Notes under the pieces: model-generated
What the model was told of the DNA's origin: nothing
The model's input: only the letters and a program-made list of their open reading frames with translations
Databases searched by the model: none
Translations under genes and position numbers: made by a program
Shown: in pieces, positions 53,330 through 60,433 of the stretch
Position numbering within the stretch: the stretch's first letter is position 1
Layout: each line of letters starts with the position of its first letter
DNA from: a bacterium
GTDB taxonomy: Bacteria > Krumholzibacteriota > Krumholzibacteriia > LZORAL124-64-63
Reading direction: 5' to 3'
Length of the DNA: 64,000 bases
NCBI GenBank assembly: GCA_016719645.1
Contig: JADJYS010000001.1
Coordinates: forward strand, 1 to 64,000

Positions 53330-54621
53330 ACCTGCCGACCGCCGTGCGCCGCTCGCTGCGAACCTTCCCGCGCGCCGTGCTGCTCGCCCTGGCGGTGTGC
53401 GCGGCGGCGCCGGCCGCCCGCGCCCAGTGGCTGCTGGTGCCCATGGACCTGGAACAGTCCAACCACCTGAAGGCCTACGGCCTCGCCTTCGCCGCGCTGC
53501 AGGACGGCGCCCGCGTGAACTGGCTGCTCAACTACCGCGGCGGGAGCTTCCTGATGCGCGACGTGGGCGGGGTCCGCCTGTCCGCGCGCCTGCGCGGCGT
53601 GGACTGCCGGGAGGTCGACGACGCCGCCGTGGCGGCCATCCGCGCCGAGATGCAGCGGGGCAACATGGAGGAGGTGCTGCTGGAGAAGCCGCCGCGCATC
53701 GCCGTCTACGTGCCGCCGAACTTCCAGCCCTGGGACGACGCCGTGACCCTGGCCATGGACTACGCCGAGATCCCCTACGACACCGTGTTCGACGCCGAGG
53801 TCCTGTCCGGGAAGCTCGCGGAGTACGACTGGCTCCACCTGCACCACGAGGACTTCACCGGCCAGTTCGGCAAGTTCTTCGCCGCCTACCGGCTCGAGCC
53901 GTGGTACCTGGAGCAGCAGGCCCTCAACGAGGACCTGGCCGCGCGGCTCGGCTTCGATTCGGTGTGGCGGCTCAAGCAGGCGGTGGCGCTGCGCATCCGC
54001 GACTACGTCGAGGGGGGCGGCTTCCTGTTCGCGATGTGCTCGGCGACCGACACCATCGACCTCGCGCTGGCCTACCTGGGCACCGACATCGTGCCGCCGG
54101 AGATCGACGGCACGCCGCTGGACCCCGACCGGGAGAGCCGCCGCGACGACGGCCGCACCTTCGCCTTCACCGGCTTCACGCTGGTCACCAACCCGCTGGT
54201 CTACGAGTTCTCCGATCTCGACACCAGCGACTACGCCGGCCTGCGCGGCCCCGAGGCCGACTACTTCACGCTGTTCTCCTTCGCCGCGAAGCAGGACCCG
54301 GTGCCGACCATGCTCACGCAGTGCCACGTCAACGTCGTCAACGGCTTCATGGGCCAGACCACGGGCTTCCACCGCCGCTTCCTGAAGCGCTCGGTCCTGG
54401 TGCTGGCGGAGGTCGAGGGGACCGACGAGGTGCGCTACCTGCACGGCAAGCTGGGGCTGGGGACCTTCACGTTCCTGGGCGGGCACGACCCCGAGGACTA
54501 CCAGCACGCCGTGGGCGACCCGCCGACGGACCTGGACCTGTACCGGACCTCGCCCGGCTACCGCCTGATCCTGAACAACGTGCTGTTCCCGGCCGCGCGG
54601 CAGAAGCCGCAGAAGACCTAG
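53326..54621 (+). CDS. Exported DUF4159-like protein
   Basis: A 431-residue protein; GTG 53326 has AGGAG upstream. Signal peptide AVLLALAVCAAAPAARAQ. The mature part begins WLLVPMDLEQSNHLKAYGLAFAALQDG and contains RIAVYVPPNFQPWDDAVTLAMDYAEIPYD, YDWLHLHHEDFTGQFGKFFAAYR, YVEGGGFLFAMCSATDTIDLALAY and FTFLGGHDPEDYQH, consistent with a ThuA/flavodoxin-like fold. Proteins like this are sometimes auto-labelled asparagine synthetase, but no such catalytic motif is present. It ends the operon and converges on the CPBP gene, sharing CTAG. Confidence 0.72.
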   Translation: MNLPTAVRRSLRTFPRAVLLALAVCAAAPAARAQWLLVPMDLEQSNHLKAYGLAFAALQDGARVNWLLNYRGGSFLMRDVGGVRLSARLRGVDCREVDDAAVAAIRAEMQRGNMEEVLLEKPPRIAVYVPPNFQPWDDAVTLAMDYAEIPYDTVFDAEVLSGKLAEYDWLHLHHEDFTGQFGKFFAAYRLEPWYLEQQALNEDLAARLGFDSVWRLKQAVALRIRDYVEGGGFLFAMCSATDTIDLALAYLGTDIVPPEIDGTPLDPDRESRRDDGRTFAFTGFTLVTNPLVYEFSDLDTSDYAGLRGPEADYFTLFSFAAKQDPVPTMLTQCHVNVVNGFMGQTTGFHRRFLKRSVLVLAEVEGTDEVRYLHGKLGLGTFTFLGGHDPEDYQHAVGDPPTDLDLYRTSPGYRLILNNVLFPAARQKPQKT

Positions 54622-55477
54622 CCCCGCCGCGCGGCCGCCCGGCGCCGCAGCAGCGCGACGACCGCCGCGACCGCGGCGAGCGACACCGCCGCGCCGGCCC
54701 AGTCCCCGGGGGCGGCCGGCGGCTCCTCCTCGACCAGGCCGCCCTGGATCACCAGCAGGGCCAGCGCCACGGCGTTGTGGACCGCGTGCACGACGACCGC
54801 GGACCAGAGCGAGCCGGTCAGCTCGTAGACCGCCGCCAGCAGCAGGCCCAGCGCCAGCAGCCCGAACAGGTACCAGGGTTCGCCGTGGACCAGGCCGAAG
54901 GCGAGCGCCGAGACGACGGCCGCCGGCCACGGTCCCCAGGCCCGCCGCCCGAGCCGGTAGATCAGGCCGCGGAAGACCATCTCCTCGGCCAGGGGCGCGG
55001 CCACCACCACCGCGAGGGCGGCCAGGGCGATGCCGGCGGCGCTGTCCGGCAGGTGGCCGTTGTACATGGCGATCCACTCGGGGCCCGGTGGGTGCAGCCG
55101 CGAGGAGAGCCCGGCCAGCAGGGAGGTGGGCAGCAGCGAGCCCAGGGCCGCGGCCGCGCACAGCAGGTGCTCGGCGGCCGGCAGGCGCGACAGGTCGAAG
55201 GCGGCGGGGGCCGCGGCGCCGCGGGCCTGGGCGGCGGCCGCGGCGAACAGGATCGTCAGCGCGGCGCCGGCGCCGGCGGCCGCGAACAGGTTGTCGGTGA
55301 GCTGGAAGGCGAGGACCTGCGCGGCGAGGTTGGCCGCCATCAGGGAGAAGGCCAGGACGATCAGCCTGGTCGTGGACCAGCCGCGCCAGCCGTCGCCGGC
55401 GGGGGGCGGGGGCCGGGGGGGGGGGGGGGGGGGGGGGGGGGCGGGTCGGGCGGCGGCGCGGGAGCGTCGGGTTGCAC
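54618..55477 (-). CDS. CPBP-family intramembrane glutamic protease (start interrupted by a poly-G tract)
   Basis: The body has about eight helices and the CPBP motifs: EEMVFRGLIYRLGRR (EExxxR), LAFGLVHGEPWYLFGLLALG (FxxxH) and VVVHAVHNAVAL. These proteins process prenylated-type substrates or act in bacteriocin and stress pathways. The likely start, GTG 55477 with GGAAGG upstream, opens MQPDAPAPPPD and then a run of Pro codons encoded by 27 C on this strand. As given, that frame does not reach the body. A run of 28 or 25 would join it. This is either a slippage-controlled switch or a mis-sized homopolymer. Confidence 0.78.
55415..55441. repeat. 27-base G homopolymer
   Basis: An uninterrupted run of 27 G on the plus strand in the first codons of the CPBP gene, flanked by more G-rich sequence (55401-55412). 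Its length decides whether the gene is in frame. Confidence 0.95.
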
Positions 55478-55517
55478 GGCGGTCCTTCCGGCTGGGGCGG
55501 CGCGGGGCAGGCCTGCC

Positions 55518-55546
55518 TTGGCGCGGGGTCCCCGAGCGGTTAATAT
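55518..55546 (+). promoter_or_regulatory. Putative promoter of the HAD-nnr-tsaD operon
   Basis: TTGGCG (55518-55523), 17-nt spacer, TAATAT (55541-55546), 32 nt before the HAD ATG. Confidence 0.5.
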
Positions 55547-55578
55547 GCAGCCGACGACGTCGGAACGAAAGGGGCGAC

Positions 55579-56316
55579 ATGCCGGAACTGCGCGAGGGAC
55601 GGGCGATCCGGGCGGTGGTCTTCGACCTGGACAACACGCTCACCGACTTCATGAAGGCCAAGCGGGGCGCCATCCGGGCCGCCGCCGACGCCATGATCGA
55701 CGCCGGCCTGGTGATGGATCCCCAGCTGGTCTACGACCGCATCTTCGCCATCTACGACGAGGTCGGCATCGAGCACCAGCGCGTCTTCAACCGCTTCCTG
55801 ACCGAGGCGACCGGGCGCGTGGACGACCACGTGCTGGCCCCGGCGGTGGTGGCCTACCGCCGCGCCCGCGAGGCCTCGCTCGTGCCGTACCCGCACGTCC
55901 AGCGCGTGGTCTACCGGCTGGTCAAGGACGGCTACAAGCTGGCCGTGGTCAGCGACGCGCCGCGCTTCGAAGCCTGGCTGCGCCTCTGCTACCTCGGCCT
56001 GCAGCACGTGTTCGACGTCGTGCTGACCCACGACGACACCGGCGCGCGCAAGCCCGACCCCGTGCCCTTCCGCATGGCGCTCGAACGGCTCGGCGTCGCG
56101 CCGCACCAGGCGGTCATGGTCGGGGACTGGCCGGAACGCGACATCGTCGGCGGCCTGGTGGCCGGCCTGCACACGGTCTACGCCCGCTACGGGGACACCT
56201 ACGGTTCGCCGGACCGCCCGCGGACCACGGACTCGGGCGCCCACTTCGTGATCGACGACCTGCTGCAGCTGCTCGACGTGCTCGAGCGGCTCGAGCGGCC
56301 GGCCGGGGAGGCCTGA
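55579..56316 (+). CDS. HAD-superfamily hydrolase
   Basis: A 245-residue soluble phosphatase-like protein. Motif I is VVFDLDNTLTDF (nucleophile Asp), motif II VVSDAP, motif III the Lys in ARKPDP and motif IV VMVGDWPERDIVGG. A helical cap lies between motifs I and II (residues ~30-110), as in phosphoglycolate phosphatase or pyrimidine nucleotidase relatives. ATG 55579 follows AAAGGGG. Its substrate cannot be told from sequence. It is 1 nt upstream of the NAD(P)HX repair gene, so a metabolite-repair role is a reasonable guess. Confidence 0.88.
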   Translation: MPELREGRAIRAVVFDLDNTLTDFMKAKRGAIRAAADAMIDAGLVMDPQLVYDRIFAIYDEVGIEHQRVFNRFLTEATGRVDDHVLAPAVVAYRRAREASLVPYPHVQRVVYRLVKDGYKLAVVSDAPRFEAWLRLCYLGLQHVFDVVLTHDDTGARKPDPVPFRMALERLGVAPHQAVMVGDWPERDIVGGLVAGLHTVYARYGDTYGSPDRPRTTDSGAHFVIDDLLQLLDVLERLERPAGEA

Positions 56317-56317
56317 G

Positions 56318-57882
56318 ATGCGCGTGGCCACGAGCGCCGGCATGGCGGCCATCGACCGCGAGACGATCGCAGGCGGCGTGCCCGGCCGCGAGCTCATGGA
56401 ACGCGCCGGCCGCGAGATGACCTGGCAGCTGCTGCGGGAGTTCCCCGCGCTGGCGCCGCCGGCCCGGGTGGGCGTGGTCTGCGGCAAGGGGAACAACGGC
56501 GGCGACGGGCTGGTCGTGGCGCGGCTGCTGGAGAACCTCGGCTTCGAGGTGAAGGTCCTGCTGCTGGCCGCCGCGGCCGACCTGGCGCCGGACGCGCGCG
56601 CGAATCTCGACCGGCTGCCGCCCGGCGTCGAGGTCGACGCCGCCCCGCCCGAGCTGTGGGCCGACCGGGCCGCCGACCTGTGCGCGGATGCGGACCTGGT
56701 CGTCGACGCCGTCTTCGGCACCGGCGTCGCGCTGCCCCTGCGGCCCGACCACGCCGCGCTGTTCGCGGCGCTGAACGACGGCGGGGCGCCGATCGCGAGC
56801 CTGGACCTGCCCTCGGGCGTGGGCGGGGACGACGGCGCCGTCGATCCGGTCGCCGTGCGCGCCGACGCCACCATCACCGTGGGCCTGCCCAAGCTGGGCC
56901 TGCTGCTGCCGCCGGGGCGCGACCACGTCGGGGCGCTGTCGGTCGTGGACATCGGCTTCGACGACGAGGCCTGCGCCCGGCACACCGGGCCCCGCCACTG
57001 GCTGCTGCCCGCGGACTACGCCGATCTGCTGCCGCCGCGCCCCGCCGACACGCACAAGTACGCGGCCGGGACCGTGCTGGTGCTGGCCGGTTCGGCCCGC
57101 TTCGGCGGCGCGGCGCTGCTCGCGGCGCTGGGCGCGCTGCGCTCCGGCGCCGGCCTGGTCACGCTCGCCCTGCCGCAGGAGCACGCGGCCGCGGCCGCGT
57201 CCTTCGTGCCCGAAGCGCCCGTGGTCGCGCTGCCCACCGGGCCGCGCGGGGGGCTGCTGCCCGTGGCCGGCGACGAACTGGCCGCCCTGCTGCGCCGGCA
57301 GCGGGCGCTGGCCCTGGGGCCCGGCCTCGGCGACGACCCCGACACCGACCGCTTCGTCGTGGACCTGCTGGCTGCGACGTCGCTGCCGGCGGTGGTCGAC
57401 GCCGACGCCCTGTCCGCGTTCGCGCGGCTCGGCCTGCCGCCGCGCCGCGGCGCGGGTCCGACCGTGATCACGCCGCACGCCGGCGAGCTGGCCCGGCTGG
57501 CCGGCTCGACCCCGCCGAGCTGGCCGCACGCAGGCTCGAACTCGTCCCCGAACTCGCCGCGCGCTGGGGCGTGGTGCTGGTCGCCAAGGGCTCCCCGACG
57601 CTGGTGGCCGCACCCGACGGGCTGCTCTGGTTCAATCCCACCGGCCACGACGCGCTCGCCCACGGCGGCACCGGCGACGTGCTGACCGGGCTGATCGGCG
57701 GCCTGCTGGCCCAGGGCTGCGAGGCGCTCGACGCCGCGCTGCTCGGCTGCTGGCTGCACGGCCGGGCCGGCGAGCTGGCCGCCGCCGAGGGCTCCCGCCG
57801 CTCGGTGCTGGCCCGCGAGGTCGCCGACCGGCTGCCCGCCGCCTTCGCCGAGCTGGAAGCCGCCGCGGGGGGCCCGGCGTGA
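56318..57882 (+). CDS. nnr: Bifunctional NAD(P)H-hydrate epimerase/dehydratase (one-base frameshift)
   Basis: Repairs hydrated NADH and NADPH. The N-terminal epimerase half (YjeF_N) has GVVCGKGNNGGDGLVVARLL and VVDAVFGTG...DLPSGVGGD. The C-terminal ADP-dependent dehydratase half (ribokinase-like) has HKYAAGTVLVLAGSARFGGAAL, VVDADALSAFA, VITPHAGELARLAG and HGGTGDVLTGLIGGLLAQG. The frame shifts near 57504, where one base is missing between ARLAG and DPAELAARRLELV. Both sides are conserved, so an assembly deletion is likely. ATG 56318 lies 1 nt after the HAD stop, and the end overlaps tsaD as GTGA. Full length would be about 521 residues. Confidence 0.92.
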
Positions 57883-58889
57883 GGGTGCTGGGCATCGAGA
57901 CCTCCTGCGACGACACGAGCGTCGCGCTCTACGACGCCGAGCGGGGCGTGGCGGAGAACCTCGTCTCGAGCCAGGTGGACCTGCACGGCCACTTCGGCGG
58001 CGTGGTGCCGGAGCTGGCCTCGCGCGCGCACCTGGTCAACCTGCTGCCCCTGGTCGAGGTGCTGCTGGAGCGGCAGCGTCTGGCGCTGGAGGATCTCGAC
58101 GGCGTCGCGGTCACGGCCGGGCCCGGCCTCATCGGCGCCCTGCTGGTGGGGCTGTCCACCGCGAAGGCCCTCTGCTGGTCCGCCCGCAAACCGCTGGTCG
58201 GCGTCCACCACATCGAGGGCCACATCCTGGCCAACCTGCTGTCGGGCCCGCTGGACCTGCCCGCGGCCGTGCTGGTGGTCTCGGGCGGCCACACCGAGGT
58301 CGTGCTGATGGCGGACGTGGGCCGGTACCGGCGGCTGGGCTGGACCCTGGACGACGCGGCGGGGGAGTGCTTCGACAAGTCGGCCCAGCTGCTGGGCCTG
58401 CCCTACCCGGGCGGTCCGGTCATCGACCGCCTGGCCGCGGACGGCCGCCCCGGGCGCTTCGAACTGCCGCGGCCGCTGAGCCGCGACCCGCGCCTGGTGT
58501 TCAGCTTCAGCGGCCTGAAGACGGCCGTCCGGGTGCTGGTGGAATCGCTGCCCCGGCCGCTGGACGAGCAGACGGTGGCCGATCTCTGCCGGGCCCTGCG
58601 CGAGGCCGTCGTCGACGTGCTCGTCCGGCGCCTGTTCCAGGCCGCCCGCGAGCACCGCGTGCGGGGCGTCTACCTGGCCGGCGGCGTGGCGGCCAACGGG
58701 TTGCTGCGCGAGCGGGTGGCCGCGGAGGCGGCGGCCGGCGGTTTCGCATTCCGCCCCCCCGAGCGCGTCTACTGCACCGACAACGCGGCCATGATCGCCT
58801 GCGCCGGGCACGCCCGCCTGGCGGCCGGGTACTCGGATTCCCTTGATCTGGATGGATTTGCGCGGGCGCCGCTCACCTCCTGGCGCTGA
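57879..58889 (+). CDS. tsaD: tRNA N6-adenosine threonylcarbamoyltransferase
   Basis: Essential enzyme transferring threonylcarbamoyl to A37 of ANN-decoding tRNAs. The 336-residue protein has VLGIETSCDDTSVALYD, GPGLIGALLVGLSTAKAL, the metal-binding HHIEGHILAN, VSGGHTEVVL, DAAGECFDKSAQLLGLPYPGGP, FSFSGLKTAV, YLAGGVAANGLLR and the metal ligand in CTDNAAMIACAG. GTG 57879 overlaps the upstream gene. Partner genes tsaB, tsaE and tsaC are not in the window. Confidence 0.97.
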   Translation: MRVLGIETSCDDTSVALYDAERGVAENLVSSQVDLHGHFGGVVPELASRAHLVNLLPLVEVLLERQRLALEDLDGVAVTAGPGLIGALLVGLSTAKALCWSARKPLVGVHHIEGHILANLLSGPLDLPAAVLVVSGGHTEVVLMADVGRYRRLGWTLDDAAGECFDKSAQLLGLPYPGGPVIDRLAADGRPGRFELPRPLSRDPRLVFSFSGLKTAVRVLVESLPRPLDEQTVADLCRALREAVVDVLVRRLFQAAREHRVRGVYLAGGVAANGLLRERVAAEAAAGGFAFRPPERVYCTDNAAMIACAGHARLAAGYSDSLDLDGFARAPLTSWR

Positions 58890-59018
58890 CCGCCCTCTTC
58901 CCGCCTCGTCGTTCCCGCCCGCGGCGCGTTCGTCCCCATGATGGCACGACCTTTGCGTCTCATCCGTCGGCTCTGCCTCCAACAGGTGTTTCCGACGCGA
59001 TTTGCACGGATGGTGCCG

Positions 59019-60035
59019 ATGCACGAAACCGAGACGATCCTGGTCGTCGACGACGACCAGCACCTCAGGACGATCCTGAAGCACGTGCTCGAACAGGGCG
59101 GCTTCCAGGTCGTGCTGGCTCAGGACGGCCGGCAGGCCCTGGCCTGCCTGCAGCGGGAGCTGCCCGACCTGGTCCTGCTGGACGTCATGATGCCCGGCCT
59201 GGACGGGTTCGACGTGCTGCGCGAGCTGCGCGGCCGGTTCCGGACCCACCACCTGCCGGTGATCATGCTGACGGCCAAGGGCGAGACGCCGCACAAGGTG
59301 CGCGGCCTCGCGCAGGGCGCCAACGACTACCTGAGCAAGCCCTTCGTGCCCGACGAGCTGGTGCTGCGCGTGCGCAACCTGCTGCAGCTGAGCCGCAGCC
59401 AGCGCGACGCCAACCCGCTGACCGGCCTGCCCGGCAACCGCGCCATCGCGCGGGAGCTGAACCGGCGGCTCGAGGCGGGGCAGGCCTTCGGCTTCCTCTA
59501 CCTCGACCTCGACCACTTCAAGGCCTACAACGACCACTACGGCTACGTGAAGGGCGACGCCGTCCTGACGATGCTGGCCGACCTGCTCGCGGGCGAGGTC
59601 CTGGCCTGCGAGGACGCCTTCCTGGGGCACGTCGGCGGCGACGACTTCATCGCCGTGACGCTGCCGCAGGACGCCGACGGCCTCGCCGACCGCATCGTCG
59701 CGGAGTTCGACGAGCGCATCCTCGGGCAGTACGAGCCGCAGGACCGCCGCCGCGGCTACATCGAGCTGCCCGACCGCACCGGGCGCCTGCGGCGGTTCCC
59801 GCCGGTGTCGCTGACCGTGGCGGTCGTCGTCGAGCAGCAGGGCCAGGAGGGCCACGTGGGCCGGCTCAACGCCGTCGCGGCCGAGCTGAAGAAGTACGGC
59901 AAATCGCTGCCCGGCAGCCAGATCGTCCACGAGCGGCGCTACCCGGTCGACGCGACCGCGGCGCAGACCTCGCCGCCGGGGGACGGCCGCGAGGAAGGCG
60001 ACGCCCCGTCGGCGCGACGCCCGGAGCAGCCGTGA
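59019..60035 (+). CDS. Response regulator with a variant GGDEF domain (GGDDF)
   Basis: About 338 residues from ATG 59019; an ATG at 59010 is equally possible and neither has a good ribosome-binding site. The receiver domain has ILVVDDD, phospho-acceptor Asp55 in LLDVMMPG and LTAKG. The GGDEF-type domain has DANPLTGLPGNRAIARELNRR, LYLDLDHFKAYNDHYGYVKGDAVL and GGDDF at 206-210 in place of GG[DE]EF. The RxxD inhibitory site is absent. Whether it makes cyclic di-GMP is uncertain because of the Glu-to-Asp change. It is first in an operon with two receivers and a kinase. Confidence 0.9.
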   Translation: MHETETILVVDDDQHLRTILKHVLEQGGFQVVLAQDGRQALACLQRELPDLVLLDVMMPGLDGFDVLRELRGRFRTHHLPVIMLTAKGETPHKVRGLAQGANDYLSKPFVPDELVLRVRNLLQLSRSQRDANPLTGLPGNRAIARELNRRLEAGQAFGFLYLDLDHFKAYNDHYGYVKGDAVLTMLADLLAGEVLACEDAFLGHVGGDDFIAVTLPQDADGLADRIVAEFDERILGQYEPQDRRRGYIELPDRTGRLRRFPPVSLTVAVVVEQQGQEGHVGRLNAVAAELKKYGKSLPGSQIVHERRYPVDATAAQTSPPGDGREEGDAPSARRPEQP

Positions 60036-60433
60036 GCGGCGTGCGCGTGCTGATCGTGGAGGACGAGCCCCACCTCGCCGGGCTCCTCGCCCGCGCCTTC
60101 GCCCAGGAAGGGTGGCAGGCGGTCGTGGCCCGCAACGGCATCGAGGGGCTGAACCAGGTGGCGTCCTACCGCCCCGACGTGATCGTGATGGACGTCATGA
60201 TGCCCAAGCTCGACGGCATCGACGCGACGCGCCTGATCCGGCGCAACCCCGGCCACGACCGCACCGCGATCGTGGCGCTCTCGGCGCGGAGCGACCGCGC
60301 CGCCAGGACCGAGATGCTGGCCGCCGGCGCGGACCTGTACCTCGAGAAGCCGTTCGTGATGAGCAGGCTGGTCGCCCAGGCCGCCGAGGCGCTCGCGGCG
60401 CGGCGCATCCCGGCAGGGAAGGACGTGACATGA
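60032..60433 (+). CDS. Single-domain response regulator (CheY-like)
   Basis: A 133-residue receiver: VLIVEDEPHLAGLLAR (acidic pair), IVMDVMMPKLDG (phospho-acceptor Asp), IVALSARSD and YLEKPF (conserved Lys). No output domain follows. GTG 60032 overlaps the previous stop and the next gene starts in its stop (ATGA), so all three proteins should be made together. It may act as a phospho-relay intermediate for the downstream kinase. Confidence 0.95.
   Translation: MSGVRVLIVEDEPHLAGLLARAFAQEGWQAVVARNGIEGLNQVASYRPDVIVMDVMMPKLDGIDATRLIRRNPGHDRTAIVALSARSDRAARTEMLAAGADLYLEKPFVMSRLVAQAAEALAARRIPAGKDVT

Noticed and set aside
53326..54621. Asparagine synthetase B as the product
   Set aside because: No N-terminal Cys glutaminase site or PP-loop is present; the protein has a signal peptide and a DUF4159/ThuA-like pattern.
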